Assembly (NCBI GenBank): GCA_937773775.1
Contig: CALJVL010000017.1
Span: 1 to 64,000 of the forward strand
Reading direction: 5' to 3'
From: an uncultured Flavobacterium sp.
GTDB lineage: Bacteria > Bacteroidota > Bacteroidia > Flavobacteriales > Flavobacteriaceae
DNA: 64,000 nt
Shown here: positions 18,824 through 29,131 of the stretch, one piece after another
How the letters are laid out: every line of letters begins with the position of its first letter
Numbering within the stretch: position 1 is the first letter of the stretch
Made by a program: the position numbers and the translations under genes
Notes under the pieces: model-generated
Database searches by the model: none
What the model was told of the DNA's origin: nothing
The model's input: only the letters and a program-made list of their open reading frames with translations

Positions 18824-20404
18824 CTAGAAGTTTCCTGCTATCACATCCCACCAAATTCTAGTTCCACCGTTATCTGTTGCACCTAATTTTGTAACTCCTG
18901 TAGCAACACCACCAGCATTTCCATCTTTTTCAGCTTGGACAAAATTTACTCTTCTTACTCCAAGATCCGAATCGATTTTACCTCCACTAGTGTTTTTAAG
19001 TACGGGTAACAATTTTGGATAACCTGTCCTTCTATACTCAGACCACGCTTCTTGACCTTCAGGAAAACCTGCAATCCATTTTTGAGTAATGATTTTTTGT
19101 AATTTCACTTCGTTAGTGCTAGCAACATCCCAGGCCACGGTAACATTATTTAGAGCTACCCCATTGTTTACAGGGAAATTAGGATCTAAATAAGCCTTAG
19201 CTGTTTTCACGTTATCTGCTATATACCCCGATGCACCAGAAGCTCCCAATTGACTGAAAGAACTAGAAATACCCGACTCATAAAAACCTTGGGCGTCGCC
19301 ACCCATATTCCAACCTCTTAATGCCGCTTCTGCTCTTAAAAAATAAACTTCTGCCGTTGTCATTAAAACTATTTCCTTTGAATTTACAATTGAACCAATT
19401 CCAGAAAAACCAACATGATCTGCTTTAGCAGCAATTTCAATTCCAGTTCTAACTCCTTTGTATTCTCCCGGAAACTGAACTGATGTACTAAAGAAAATTG
19501 CTAGCCTAGGGTCAGCATAACCACCCATAATAGACTCCATATCGGCTGACATACGAATATCACCCCAAGCATTACTTATTGTTGCAATGGGATTGTTATA
19601 AACAGGTGAAACTACTTTAAATAAATCATCATTTGTTGTCATTACTCCAAATTTATGCGAAACAGCTTTTTCAGCTTCCGTTTTTGCCAAAGCTGGATTT
19701 ACTTTTACAATTCGTGTTGCCAATCTTAAGCGCAATGAGTTTGCAAATACAATCCACTTTTTATAATCTCCTTTGTAACCTGATAAGTCCGTTGTTGCAA
19801 ATGTAGAGGTCTCATTCGCATCAACTCTTGCTGTTAAATCTGCAACTGCAATGTCCAATTCTTCAAACATCAAACCATAAACTTCTTCTTGAGAATCATA
19901 TTCGATAACAGGATCAGTTGTTCCAAATTTTGAATATACAATTGGTCCATAAGTATCAGTTATCCTATGCATACCTTCTACTTTCAAAATCAATGATAGT
20001 GCATAAAACTGATCGTATTTCCCTTTTGCTTTTTGCTCTACTGAATAAGCATTGTACATAACATCACTGTATGCAGCTCCCCAGGCAAAACCATTCCATC
20101 CATCCACTAAATCATATGTGGTATTGTTTGAACCCCCAGCAAATCCGGTTGGTGTAGCCATATAACCCGACCAAACATCCCCTTGCAAACCTTGCTGTAC
20201 TTGGTACTTCCATTCTGGCGTAAGAACTAATATATTATTAAACATAGGTCCAAAAGAACCTTTAATGTGATTAAAATCTTGTTCTAATAACGATGTGGTA
20301 ATACCGTTTGGATTCGTATTTATTTCTTCAAAATTATCTGTACAACTTACTACTGCGAGTAATGAAACACAAATAGCTGCTCTTTTTATAGTATATAATT
20401 TCAT
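18824..20404 (-). CDS. SusD/RagB-family glycan-binding lipoprotein
   Basis: The 526-residue outer-membrane lipoprotein caps a SusC transporter and captures oligosaccharides. A lipoprotein signal (MKLYTIKRAAICVSLLAVVSC, Cys at 21) is followed by the family start DNFEEINTNPNG. SusD-like helical TPR regions carry markers such as YALSLILKVEGMHRITDTYGPI, NSLRLRLATRIVKV and VYFLRAEAALRGW. The C-terminus carries QKWIAGFPEGQEAWSEYRRTGYPKL. The gene is 10 bp downstream of the susC gene, the normal arrangement. The context (GH20, NagB, sugar MFS) suggests chito-oligosaccharide or GlcNAc-containing ligands. Confidence 0.95.
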   Translation of the reverse strand: MKLYTIKRAAICVSLLAVVSCTDNFEEINTNPNGITTSLLEQDFNHIKGSFGPMFNNILVLTPEWKYQVQQGLQGDVWSGYMATPTGFAGGSNNTTYDLVDGWNGFAWGAAYSDVMYNAYSVEQKAKGKYDQFYALSLILKVEGMHRITDTYGPIVYSKFGTTDPVIEYDSQEEVYGLMFEELDIAVADLTARVDANETSTFATTDLSGYKGDYKKWIVFANSLRLRLATRIVKVNPALAKTEAEKAVSHKFGVMTTNDDLFKVVSPVYNNPIATISNAWGDIRMSADMESIMGGYADPRLAIFFSTSVQFPGEYKGVRTGIEIAAKADHVGFSGIGSIVNSKEIVLMTTAEVYFLRAEAALRGWNMGGDAQGFYESGISSSFSQLGASGASGYIADNVKTAKAYLDPNFPVNNGVALNNVTVAWDVASTNEVKLQKIITQKWIAGFPEGQEAWSEYRRTGYPKLLPVLKNTSGGKIDSDLGVRRVNFVQAEKDGNAGGVATGVTKLGATDNGGTRIWWDVIAGNF

Positions 20405-20414
20405 GTTTTTTTAA

Positions 20415-23400
20415 TTAGAAAGTTACGTTAAAATTCAACCCAATACTTCTTGTAGATGGCATTCCGTAAACATCAATACCTTGTAAACCCTCGCCTGTAC
20501 TCAGTGAAATATTTGGGTCAAATGGCGCATCTTTATAAATGAATCCTAAATTTCTTGCTATTACTGATAAACTTGCGGTTTGTAAAAAAGGAAGCTTTTG
20601 AGTATGAAATGTATACCCTAGGGAAACCTCTCTTAAAGTTACATTTGTAGCACTGTATACATATTCACCAGTAGCGCCTGCTCTTCCTCCCGTTTGTTTG
20701 TAATAACTCTCTGTAGGATATTTTCCGGCATAGGCTGTTCCGTCTGGATAAACTGCATTGATCTCAACTCCTTCAGCATTCCTAGCATCACCTGTCGCTT
20801 TTGAAACTCCAAACTCATCATTTATGGCTTCTGTTAAACTCATAACATCTCCTCCAAATCTTGCATCTATTAAAACATTTGCGAAGAAAGAACCAAACTT
20901 AAATGAGTTAGAAAAACCCAACATAAAATCTGGATTAGAATTTCCTACTTCCTCAAAACCTGATTTTTGAATCGTTCCATCCGAATTCAACAATACTCGG
21001 CCTTGGGCGTCTCTTTTAATATTTACACCTTCGATCACTCCAAAAGGTTTACCTTGTTCTAATACATATCTGTAATTATTCACCCCTGCTTCGGTCAAAA
21101 TTACTTTTCCTCCTAACTCTGTTGGAATCTCTTTGACAGTGTTTTTATTTATGGAATAATTTAAAGCAGTATCCCATGAAAATTTATCTGATTTTATTAT
21201 TTTTCCAGTTACTACAGCTTCAAAACCTTGATTTTGTATACTTCCTGCATTAATTCCATAATATTTTACACCTAAAGGATTTGTAGGTGGAGCGAGTATT
21301 TGTAAGTATTGATTTTTTGTCACTGAATTGTAATATGACAATTCAAAACCTAATCTATTTCCAAACATTCTCCATTCAGTACCAATTTCGATTTCCGATT
21401 TTAATTCTGGTTTTAATGACTCTCCTGGTCTTGGAGCAACTAATGGTGGTTTGTTCCCCTCAACTGTATAGCCATATGTTGGTGAAGTCACAAATGAAAA
21501 TATATCATTCCCTACTCGTGCATAAGTAGCTCTTACTTTTCCGTAATTAATAAAATCCGGCAAAGTTGTTATTTCGCTAATAATGGCAGTAACACCCACT
21601 GATGGATAAAAGAAACCTGAATTATCCGTGTTTACCAATGTGGAAGACCAATCGTTTCTTGCAGCAAGATCTACAAACAATAAGTCTTTGTATCCAAAAG
21701 TAGTCGCTGCAAAAACAGACTGGACTTCTTTGGCAGCATCTAATGTCTGAAGATTTCCCGCGTTGTTCACAAAATTACCTAATGTAAACCAGTTAGCTAT
21801 TTGCAACCCTCCACCAATACCTGAATCCAAAGTAGTTCTTTGATTCCCTATTGTATTAGTGATACTAGTACCAACGTTTGCATTAAAACTGATATCATCA
21901 TTTAAATCCGTATTAATTGTCGCAATAAAATCGGCGTAACGTTGCGTACTTAAGGTGTTTACATTTATATATCTTCCGTTAGTATGAGACAATGTTCCTT
22001 GCGTAGTTGCGTATATTTTTTTATCAAACCCACTTTCAGAACGGTTGTAGCTATATCTTGAAGCTAATGAAAGCCAATTATTTACTTTATAATCTAGAGC
22101 AATAGATCCGTTGAAAAATTGATTTGTATCTTCTGACTTGTTTCTGTTGATTCCCCAATATGGATTTTGAAGAATATCTCTATCAGTCATCCAGTTTTGA
22201 GCCATTAAATTTCTTGTTGGATCAAAAACCTCGAAATTATTTTTATACTCATTGAAATCATTACCTCTCGGCATCAAGTATACACCAGTTAACGGATTAA
22301 AGTACAATCCATTTACAGGCTTATTTATAATCGTTTGAGTAGTATAATTTGCATTAGCGGCAACATTTAATTTGTCATTGAAAAATTTAGCTGTTTGACG
22401 GATTCCAAAATTATTCTTCTTTAAATGGTTTCCTGGAATAATTCCTGAGGCGCTAGTATTTGCATAAGATAAACTTGTTGATCCAGCATCAGTGGCTGCT
22501 GAAAAAGCCAAAGAAGTAATTTGAGTACTTCCGGTGTCAAAGAAACCTTTCACATGATCGTTTGAAGCTCCTGTAGCTCCCCAAGTTTCTTCTCCACCGT
22601 CGACAGCAGTATAATCATTTTGAAATTTTGGTAAATAAGCAGTTGTTTCAAAAGTAGTTACTGACGAAGCTTTAAGATTTGATTTTCCTTCTTTTGGTTT
22701 TTTAGTAGAAAGCAAAATCACTCCATTTGCACCTTGACTTCCGTATAAAACTGATGCCGCTGCTCCTTTAAGAACGGTCATACCTTCATAATCATCAGGA
22801 TTAATAAGAGAAACTACATCTCCACCATCGCGGTTTCCTCCTGCTGTATCTCCAAAAGCATTATTGGGTTGTCCTGAAGTTCCATTAAACAAGGGAATAC
22901 CGTCAATTACATACAGTGGCTGGTTATTACTCACAGATGAATTTCCACGTATTACAACTTTTGTGGAACCTCCAGTTCCTCCAGAGCTCTTGATTACAGC
23001 TACACCTGCAATTTTACCTGCAATAGTGTTGATAATATTTGCATCTTTTACTCTAGTTAATTCAACACCTTTCAACTCTTGAGCAGAATAAGTTAACGAT
23101 TTTTTCGTTTTCTTAATTCCCAATGAAGTTACCACAACTTCATTAAGCGCATTCGTTGAGGCTTCTTTCAATTGAATGGTAATCGTACTAGAATCACCTA
23201 TGATACTATTTTCTGTTTCAAAGCCCAAATAAGAAATCACCAAGGTTTCCCCTTTTTGAGCTTCAATCGAAAAGTTACCATCTAAATCGGTAATGCTTCC
23301 TCTAGTTTCTCCTAATACAACAATGGACGCACCCGGTAAAGGCATCCCAGATGCATCAGCAACTGAACCTTTGATTGTTTTGGACTGTGCAAGTGTAACT

Positions 23401-23444
23401 TGAGCAGTGAAAACAATCATAAAGATTAAAATAATTTGTTTCAT
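20415..23444 (-). CDS. SusC/RagA-family TonB-dependent transporter
   Basis: The 1009-residue outer-membrane barrel imports oligosaccharides using TonB energy. In order it shows a signal peptide (1-19), a carboxypeptidase-regulatory-like domain (about 23-97, [18 protein letters not shown]), a TonB plug (about 105-250, with [35 protein letters not shown] and the family stretch [19 protein letters not shown]), and a 22-strand-type barrel ending in the aromatic C-terminus IGLNFNVTF. With the SusD-like gene it forms the uptake complex of the locus. Its upstream region holds a promoter box and a perfect palindrome, facing the regulator genes that run the other way. Confidence 0.96.
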   Translation of the reverse strand: MKQIILIFMIVFTAQVTLAQSKTIKGSVADASGMPLPGASIVVLGETRGSITDLDGNFSIEAQKGETLVISYLGFETENSIIGDSSTITIQLKEASTNALNEVVVTSLGIKKTKKSLTYSAQELKGVELTRVKDANIINTIAGKIAGVAVIKSSGGTGGSTKVVIRGNSSVSNNQPLYVIDGIPLFNGTSGQPNNAFGDTAGGNRDGGDVVSLINPDDYEGMTVLKGAAASVLYGSQGANGVILLSTKKPKEGKSNLKASSVTTFETTAYLPKFQNDYTAVDGGEETWGATGASNDHVKGFFDTGSTQITSLAFSAATDAGSTSLSYANTSASGIIPGNHLKKNNFGIRQTAKFFNDKLNVAANANYTTQTIINKPVNGLYFNPLTGVYLMPRGNDFNEYKNNFEVFDPTRNLMAQNWMTDRDILQNPYWGINRNKSEDTNQFFNGSIALDYKVNNWLSLASRYSYNRSESGFDKKIYATTQGTLSHTNGRYINVNTLSTQRYADFIATINTDLNDDISFNANVGTSITNTIGNQRTTLDSGIGGGLQIANWFTLGNFVNNAGNLQTLDAAKEVQSVFAATTFGYKDLLFVDLAARNDWSSTLVNTDNSGFFYPSVGVTAIISEITTLPDFINYGKVRATYARVGNDIFSFVTSPTYGYTVEGNKPPLVAPRPGESLKPELKSEIEIGTEWRMFGNRLGFELSYYNSVTKNQYLQILAPPTNPLGVKYYGINAGSIQNQGFEAVVTGKIIKSDKFSWDTALNYSINKNTVKEIPTELGGKVILTEAGVNNYRYVLEQGKPFGVIEGVNIKRDAQGRVLLNSDGTIQKSGFEEVGNSNPDFMLGFSNSFKFGSFFANVLIDARFGGDVMSLTEAINDEFGVSKATGDARNAEGVEINAVYPDGTAYAGKYPTESYYKQTGGRAGATGEYVYSATNVTLREVSLGYTFHTQKLPFLQTASLSVIARNLGFIYKDAPFDPNISLSTGEGLQGIDVYGMPSTRSIGLNFNVTF

Positions 23445-23470
23445 GGTTAAAAGTTTTTGTTAGTTATTTT

Positions 23471-23479
23471 GTAAATGTA
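23471..23479 (-). promoter_or_regulatory. Promoter -7 box of susC
   Basis: TACATTTAC on the - strand, 27 bp upstream of the susC ATG, is close to the Bacteroidota TAnnTTTG box. The identical nine bases appear in front of the MFS gene (25599-25607). Confidence 0.4.
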
Positions 23480-23481
23480 TC

Positions 23482-23499
23482 TTTAAGAACATTCTTAAA
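23482..23499. promoter_or_regulatory. Perfect palindrome in the susC promoter (operator candidate)
   Basis: TTTAAGAA, two bases (CA), then TTCTTAAA make perfect 8-bp arms directly upstream of the susC -7 box, where a repressor would block polymerase or an activator could touch it. LytTR regulators usually bind spaced direct repeats, so the neighbouring LytTR protein is not an obvious partner. Confidence 0.45.
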
Positions 23500-23715
23500 A
23501 AATTAAATTAAACCAACGGTTATTTTTTTTATGCCAACGACATTATTTTGTCTATAACATGTTTTTTTTTCATAGAATACAAATAGTTTTTTCATGCCTA
23601 TTTGATTCAATCGTAACTTTTTATGCATCAAAAAGCAGTTTTTATTAAAAAAAAATGATTAAAGTTGCATATCTAAACATCCATTTCGCACTTTCTATTA
23701 CTTAAAGCAAAATAA

Positions 23716-24768
23716 GTGAGTAAAATAAATGAACTTAAATTCGATATAAAGCTGCAAAATCATTTGGGGTTTTGGGGTTTGTACTTTGCATTAAACTTTC
23801 TACGTTGGGGAGCCTATTTTAATGATTATGAATATTCATTAAAATCAAATATTATCGAATTTGCATTACACATTCCATTGGTCTATTTTAATTTATTTGT
23901 TTTAATACCAAAATATATAATAAAATCAAGATACTATAAATATACCCTTACTCTATTTCTTAGTTTAATAATCGTTTATCTATTAAAAACAGGACTTACC
24001 TATTATATCATTTCAGAGAATATCTGGCCCGAAGCCAACAGAGAATACAAACCTTTTGAAATAAATCACATTATTGCTGTATGCATTGGCGAATTATATG
24101 TTCTGGCTATGGCTTCATCAATATATTTAACTTTAACTTGGTTAAAAGAAAGAGATCTAAACAAGACTTTAAGAGAAGAACAGTTTAAAATAAAACTAAA
24201 GTATTTAAAGAACCAAATTCAGCCTCACTTTTTCTTCAACACTTTAAATAATCTATATGCTTTATCATTAGAATCATCTGATAAGGTTCCCGATGTGATA
24301 TTAAAACTTTCTAATTTAATGGAATATGTATTATATGATATCGAAGGAGACAAACTTGTTCCCTTAATAAAAGAAATTGATTATATCCAAAATTACATTG
24401 AAATAGAAAAACTCCGATTTGAAAAAGTTGATGTTTCCATAATTATCGAATCAAATATTGACGAGGTAAAAGTCCCCCCTTTATTATTCATAACATTGGT
24501 TGAAAATGCCTTTAAGCACGGAGGTCTTAATAATCAAAACCTTAAAATAAAGATTAATTGTACAATCATTGACGGAACTGTTCTGCGCTTTGAAATACTA
24601 AATAATTTTGTACTTTCACAAAACATTAACCTCAAAAATGGTATTGGTTTACGAAACACAAAGAAAAGATTGAAATTACTTTTTAGGAAAAAATATACTT
24701 TAGAACATAAAATAAAATTTAACTACTACATTATAAGCTTACAAATACCACTCAATAATGAAGATTAA
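23716..24768 (+). CDS. LytS/YehU-type sensor histidine kinase
   Basis: The 350-residue membrane sensor begins at a GTG (the next ATG is deep in the membrane part). Residues about 15-150 hold four membrane helices. The cytoplasmic half has the His-kinase motif NQIQPHFFFNTLNNLYAL (His about residue 172), characteristic of this family, then an HATPase_c domain with LVENAFKHG and NGIGLRNTKKRLKLLF. It overlaps the response regulator gene by 11 bp (stop and start share ATGAAGATTAA), so the two are translationally coupled. Divergent from susC, it is the likely regulator of the sugar locus, as LytS/LytTR pairs are in comparable chitin loci of Flavobacterium. Confidence 0.93.
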   Translation: MSKINELKFDIKLQNHLGFWGLYFALNFLRWGAYFNDYEYSLKSNIIEFALHIPLVYFNLFVLIPKYIIKSRYYKYTLTLFLSLIIVYLLKTGLTYYIISENIWPEANREYKPFEINHIIAVCIGELYVLAMASSIYLTLTWLKERDLNKTLREEQFKIKLKYLKNQIQPHFFFNTLNNLYALSLESSDKVPDVILKLSNLMEYVLYDIEGDKLVPLIKEIDYIQNYIEIEKLRFEKVDVSIIIESNIDEVKVPPLLFITLVENAFKHGGLNNQNLKIKINCTIIDGTVLRFEILNNFVLSQNINLKNGIGLRNTKKRLKLLFRKKYTLEHKIKFNYYIISLQIPLNNED

Positions 24769-25465
24769 ATGCATTATAATAGATGATGAGCCATTAGCCA
24801 TAAAAGTGCTACAAAATTATTTTAAAAACTTTACTGATTTTGAAGTTACAGCGACTTTTTCAAATTCATTAGAGGCCTTAAACTTTATAAATAGTACTGC
24901 TCTTGATGCTGTTTTTTTAGACATAAAAATGCCTATAATGACTGGTTTCGAATTAATACGTTTAATCGAAAATGAGCAAAAACCTCGAATTATTATCACC
25001 ACAGCCTATCGAGAATTTGCTGCTGAAAGCTACGACTTAGATGTTTTGGACTATTTGGTAAAACCAATACCTCTTCCCAGATTTATTAAATGCATTAATA
25101 AAATATCTACTGAAATCAATCTAAAGAATAATATAAAAATAGAATCCTTTAGAGCGGAACCACACTTATTTATTAAAGTAGATAAAAAAATGGTAAAGCT
25201 AATTATCGATGAAATTCTATTTATAGAGGGAATGAAAGAGTACATAAAAGTTGTAACAACTGATAAAACCTATATTACGCACAAATCATTGAGCTCTTTG
25301 ACAGATGAATTACCCATAGATCAATTTGCAAGAATTCATAAATCATATACAATTGCACTAAACAAAATAAAATTTATAGAAGGAAATAGAATACAAATCA
25401 AGTCGTTTACCATACCAATAGGAAGAAATTACAATAAAGAAGTAAAAAGTAGAATTTTAGAATAA
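24758..25465 (+). CDS. LytTR-family response regulator
   Basis: The 235-residue protein has an N-terminal receiver (IIDDEPLAIKVL with the acidic pair, LDAVFLDIKMP with the phosphorylated Asp at about 55, and a C-terminal KP lysine in YLVKPIP). The C-terminal LytTR DNA-binding domain (about 140-235) shows ILFIEGMKEYIKVVT, the THKSLSSLTDELP stretch, RIHKSYTIALNKI and IPIGRNYNKEV. It partners the overlapping LytS kinase. Target promoters are probably susC and the MFS gene, which share a TACATTTAC box, though no clear LytTR direct repeat was seen. Confidence 0.94.
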   Translation: MKIKCIIIDDEPLAIKVLQNYFKNFTDFEVTATFSNSLEALNFINSTALDAVFLDIKMPIMTGFELIRLIENEQKPRIIITTAYREFAAESYDLDVLDYLVKPIPLPRFIKCINKISTEINLKNNIKIESFRAEPHLFIKVDKKMVKLIIDEILFIEGMKEYIKVVTTDKTYITHKSLSSLTDELPIDQFARIHKSYTIALNKIKFIEGNRIQIKSFTIPIGRNYNKEVKSRILE

Positions 25466-25509
25466 AAATATTCTCTGACTTAATCTTTAAATCTTTGAAA
25501 TTTTTGAAA

Positions 25510-25543
25510 AATAATCATCTTTTTTTAACAAAAAGTGATTATT
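25510..25543 (+). terminator. Hairpin after the LytTR gene
   Basis: AATAATCA-t-CTTTTT pairs with AAAAAGTGATTATT around TTAAC, a 14-bp stem with one bulge. There is no long T-run after it. It may terminate the regulator message or act as a leader hairpin of the MFS gene. Confidence 0.45.
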
Positions 25544-25598
25544 CTATAAATTTAATATGATTTATCCTAAATTGTTTTTTTTTAATTTGGTTAACAAA

Positions 25599-25607
25599 TA
25601 CATTTAC
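25599..25607 (+). promoter_or_regulatory. Promoter -7-like box of the MFS gene
   Basis: TACATTTAC, identical to the susC box, lies 52 bp before the MFS start codon. TTG at 25572-25574 is a possible -33 element, spaced slightly wide (24 bp). Confidence 0.35.
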
Positions 25608-25659
25608 GCTCTTGATAACTAAAAATTAATTAACCCTAAATCCTAATTCTTGAAGAACT

Positions 25660-27321
25660 ATGAGTATAGAACAAACAAAGTCTAACAATTCCGCCCTTTA
25701 CACGCTGATTACCGTGTTTTTCTTCTGGGGATTCATTGGAGCGTCAAATGGTATTTTTATCCCCTTTTGTAAAGCTAAGTTTGGCTTAGACCAATTTCAG
25801 AGTCAACTTATTGATTTTGCTTTTTATGGTGCCTATTATATTGGTGCAATTTTACTTTTTATATTTAGCAGCATAGCGAAAAAGGATATTTTAAATGCCT
25901 GGGGATTCAAAAAAGGGATTATTTATGGTCTATTAGTGAGTACTTTTGGAGCAGTACTGATGATATTAGCCGTTACAGAGGGAAGTTACTTATTTATTCT
26001 TGGTGCCTTATTCATCGTAGCGTTAGGTTTTTCTTTACAGCAGACTTCTGCACAACCTTTTGCAGCATCTCTTGGAGAAGCCCATACAGCGTCAAGTAGA
26101 CTAAATCTTGCAGGTGGAATAAATTCATTAGGAACTACAATAGGTCCGATAGTTGTTTCGATTGCCTTATTTGGTGTGATTGCTGGAGTTAATATTGAGG
26201 AATTTGCACAAAAAGAAAACTCTTTAGACTCTATGAGAATTCTATATGTTTTTGTTGGAGGTCTGTTTTTATTGGCTGCAGCATTATTCTTTTTTTCAAA
26301 AAAATTACCTGACGGAAAAAGCGATTCTTCTTTTGAGTCCGCAAGTAAAGCGATGAAGACTTTAATTGCCATTACGGTAATTTTGATTGCTGTATTTGCT
26401 TATATCTTTTCTCGTTATGAAGATCCAGAATTTATCACTCGTTTCATAGAGAACAACGAAAAGGATTACTTAGGCCTTGGCTTAACTGTTTCTACTTTAT
26501 TAATCGTTGTCCTTGGACTATTATTTGCCAATACTGCGGCACAAAAAAATGCCGATGGATGGGGTGCAATGAAATACCCTCAATTAGTATTAGGGATGTT
26601 AGCACTTTTCACCTATGTTGGTGTAGAAGTGACAATTGGTAGTAACCTTGGCGAATTATTAAAAACGGCAGACTTCGGTTCTATTACAGGCCCCGCTTTA
26701 GCCCCATATATGTCCATGTACTGGGGTAGTTTGATGATCGGTCGTTGGGCAGGAGCAATCTCTGTTTTTAATCCTTCAAATCAACTTAAAAAAATATTGC
26801 TAATTGTGGTTCCTTATGTTGCTTTTGGGGTAGTTTTAGCTGCAAATGCTATTTCTGGACAAGATGTCACACCATTATATGCGTATGCTTTTGTAATTGT
26901 TTTTCAAATTACTGGATTCTTTTTAGGTAAAGATCAGCCTTCAAGAACATTAATGATTTTTGGTTTAATGGGAATGACAGCTATGCTAATTGGATTATTC
27001 ACTACCGGAACAATTGCAATTTTCGCATTTATGAGCGGAGGTTTGTTTCTTAGTATTATGTGGCCATCGATTTTCTCACTTGCTATCGCAGGTTTAGGTA
27101 AGTATACTTCTCAAGGTTCTGCATTTTTAGTAATGATGATTTTGGGTGGTGGAATTATTCCCCCATTGCAAGGGAAACTAGCGGATATTATTGGTATTCA
27201 TACTTCTTATTTTATTCCAGTTTTATGTTTTGCATTTATTGCGTTCTACGGATGGAAAGTAATTGAAATACTAAAAAAACAAGGTATTGGACATGAGATT
27301 GAAGTTGGTGGTGCACACTAA
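25660..27321 (+). CDS. Sugar MFS transporter (FucP/NagP-like), probable GlcNAc permease
   Basis: The 553-residue inner-membrane carrier has 12 or more hydrophobic helices. The FucP-type start is visible ([44 protein letters not shown]) with the [13 protein letters not shown] and [13 protein letters not shown] region in helix 4-5. A central loop (about 205-225) and helices 7-12 include [15 protein letters not shown] and [24 protein letters not shown]. It is longer than E. coli FucP because of extra central helices. Its position beside the GH20/NagB/SusCD genes and their regulators points to N-acetylglucosamine or glucosamine uptake. A GlcNAc kinase, needed after import by an MFS carrier, is not in the window. 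Confidence 0.9.
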   Translation: MSIEQTKSNNSALYTLITVFFFWGFIGASNGIFIPFCKAKFGLDQFQSQLIDFAFYGAYYIGAILLFIFSSIAKKDILNAWGFKKGIIYGLLVSTFGAVLMILAVTEGSYLFILGALFIVALGFSLQQTSAQPFAASLGEAHTASSRLNLAGGINSLGTTIGPIVVSIALFGVIAGVNIEEFAQKENSLDSMRILYVFVGGLFLLAAALFFFSKKLPDGKSDSSFESASKAMKTLIAITVILIAVFAYIFSRYEDPEFITRFIENNEKDYLGLGLTVSTLLIVVLGLLFANTAAQKNADGWGAMKYPQLVLGMLALFTYVGVEVTIGSNLGELLKTADFGSITGPALAPYMSMYWGSLMIGRWAGAISVFNPSNQLKKILLIVVPYVAFGVVLAANAISGQDVTPLYAYAFVIVFQITGFFLGKDQPSRTLMIFGLMGMTAMLIGLFTTGTIAIFAFMSGGLFLSIMWPSIFSLAIAGLGKYTSQGSAFLVMMILGGGIIPPLQGKLADIIGIHTSYFIPVLCFAFIAFYGWKVIEILKKQGIGHEIEVGGAH

Positions 27322-27378
27322 TGTAATCTTTTTCAAAAAAAAATATATAAAAAACGGTTGCGATTTTTAATTCAAAAT

Positions 27379-27414
27379 AAGAAAACCGTCAAATTTATAT
27401 TTGGTGGTTTTCTT
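27379..27414 (+). terminator. Hairpin after the MFS gene
   Basis: AAGAAAACC pairs with GGTTTTCTT, and CAAAT with ATTTG inside, giving a two-part stem. The downstream tail is AT-rich, not a T-run. Confidence 0.5.
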
Positions 27415-27472
27415 ATAACATTACTTTTGTCTTTATTGCATCAAATAAACACATTGATTTAAACATATAACT

Positions 27473-28657
27473 ATGAAAAAATCTGTACTCCTTATTTTAA
27501 TCATGATCTTTATCTCAGCTTGTGGTTCAAAACATACCCGCAATTTGCTTACTTCAGGCAACTATGACATGGCTATTGATAATTCCATATCAAATCTAAG
27601 ATCCAATAAAGACAAAAAAGGAAATCAAGATTATGTATATATTCTAGAAGAAGCTTTTGCGAAAGCTAAGGAACGTGATGTGAATTCAATCAATTTGTTG
27701 ACTCAGGACACAAAGCCTTCCAATCTCGAAAAAATATACAATACATATTTACTGTTGAATAATCGTCAGGAAAAAATAAAACCTTTACTACCGCTGAAAT
27801 TAATACAAGAAGGAAGAAATGCTAAATTTCCTTTTAATAACTACAACAGCCAAATTACTAAAACTAAGAATACTTTGTCCAATTATTTATACGGCAGTAG
27901 TAAAGAAATGTTGTTATCTCTAAATAAAATGGATTGCCGTAAAGCCTATGATGACTTGGCTTACCTGAATCGAATAAACCCAGGTTATAAGGACGTCTTG
28001 AACTTAATGTCAGAAGCGCAATTCAAGGGTACCGATTTCGTAAAAGTATCCTTAAACAACGAAACTAATATGATACTTCCCATCCGTTTGCAAAACGATC
28101 TTTTGGATTTTGACGCATTTAAAATGAACGATAAATGGACCGCATATCACAATCAACTGCAAAAAGGAATTGATTACGATTTCCAATTAATTCTAAATTT
28201 TAGAAGAATTGATGTCTCGCCAGAACAGCTGAAAGAGAAAGAGATCATAAAAGAAAGAGAAATTAAAGATGGTCTAAAAAACCTTGTTGATAAAAATGGT
28301 GAGCTGATAAAAGACAGTTTAGGAGAACCTATAAAAGTCGATAATTTTAAAACAGTCCGCGTCAGAATTTATGAATTTAGTCAATTTAAAGGTTGCAAGA
28401 TAATGGCACAAGTGGATTATGTAAATGCTAAAAACAATCAATTGCTAGAATCATTTCCATTGTCAAGTGAATCTGTTTTTGAGAATACTTATGCAACATA
28501 TAAGGGAGACAAACGTGCTTCCGATGATTCGTATTACTCCTACTTTGACAAGAGAAACCTGCCCTTTCCCAGCAATGAACAAATGGTATATAATACTGGC
28601 GAAGATTTGAAAGACAAATTAAAAGATATTATCAGTAGGAATAGATTTAGAAAATAA
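27473..28657 (+). CDS. Lipoprotein of unknown function
   Basis: The 394-residue product has a clear lipoprotein signal (MKKSVLLILIMIFISAC, Cys at 17). The mature N-terminal half is helical with TPR-like spacing (NLLTSGNYDMAIDNSISNLRSN, DYVYILEEAFAKAKERD, KMDCRKAYDDLAYLNRINPGYKDVLNLM). The C-terminal half is mainly beta and charged, with EIIKEREIKDGLKNLVDKNG and YSYFDKRNLPFPSNEQM. It stands alone between two hairpins and is not obviously part of the sugar locus or the arginine operon. Homologues seem to be confined to Flavobacteria as far as I recall; no function is known to me. Confidence 0.75.
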   Translation: MKKSVLLILIMIFISACGSKHTRNLLTSGNYDMAIDNSISNLRSNKDKKGNQDYVYILEEAFAKAKERDVNSINLLTQDTKPSNLEKIYNTYLLLNNRQEKIKPLLPLKLIQEGRNAKFPFNNYNSQITKTKNTLSNYLYGSSKEMLLSLNKMDCRKAYDDLAYLNRINPGYKDVLNLMSEAQFKGTDFVKVSLNNETNMILPIRLQNDLLDFDAFKMNDKWTAYHNQLQKGIDYDFQLILNFRRIDVSPEQLKEKEIIKEREIKDGLKNLVDKNGELIKDSLGEPIKVDNFKTVRVRIYEFSQFKGCKIMAQVDYVNAKNNQLLESFPLSSESVFENTYATYKGDKRASDDSYYSYFDKRNLPFPSNEQMVYNTGEDLKDKLKDIISRNRFRK

Positions 28658-28792
28658 CGTTCTTCAGCATTGTCTATAATATGCTCGTGGAAACCCGGTT
28701 TTTTTTTAAGGAGCGTTTGTTCTTTCAAAATCACAATTAATTAATATTTTGTTAGAAAACAAAAAACTAGTCGTCTGTATCAAAAATATATG

Positions 28793-28800
28793 TACTTTTG
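28793..28800 (+). promoter_or_regulatory. TAnnTTTG promoter -7 box, probable arg operon promoter
   Basis: TACTTTTG matches the Bacteroidota -7 consensus. The -33 region is weak. Transcription would start near 28805-28808, giving a leader of about 325 nt ahead of the first structural gene. Confidence 0.5.
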
Positions 28801-28805
28801 CTTTA

Positions 28806-28892
28806 ATGAATAATTTAAGTGTACATATAACCTCTTTCTCACGGATAAACAAAACTACTACTTCTCCCGAAGTACGGATACTATCAATATAG
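28806..28892 (+). CDS. Possible leaderless leader peptide of the arginine operon (28 residues)
   Basis: A short frame, ATG at 28806 to TAG at 28892, encodes MNNLSVHITSFSRINKTTTS followed by PEVRILSI. It begins about where transcription from the TACTTTTG box should start, so it would be a leaderless message. It contains two Arg codons, both CGG and both followed by ATA; CGG is expected to be uncommon in a genome this AT-rich. A small hairpin (TACTAT/ATAGTA, 28880-28895) overlaps its end. This could be an amino-acid-sensing leader, but there is no run of Arg codons and no strong terminator, so the call is tentative. Confidence 0.25.
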   Translation: MNNLSVHITSFSRINKTTTSPEVRILSI

Positions 28893-29131
28893 TACCAAAA
28901 AAGAGTTTTACTTTATTTTTATTCATTTTTCATTTTTACCATTTTGAAAATTCAACAGTTAAGCATTGGGTTAATATATCCTGAAATAAACAAATTGTTT
29001 TATTCTATAACTTTGACATCTAATTGTTATACAATATCCTATTTTTATATTTTTAAAGATAAACCCAATAACTTTTGGTGTTCAAATTTGATTTCTACTT
29101 CATTTTTTAACCAAAAAATTTATCTTCTGAA
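28893..29131 (+). other. Long leader / spacer before the arginine operon
   Basis: AT-rich, with no convincing gene. A T-rich stretch at 28907-28940 follows the small hairpin at the end of the possible leader ORF and could act as a weak terminator. Nothing else was recognised. Confidence 0.4.

Noticed and set aside
23500..23715. LytTR-type direct-repeat binding sites between susC and lytS
   Set aside because: No pair of spaced repeats matching the usual pattern could be picked out by eye.
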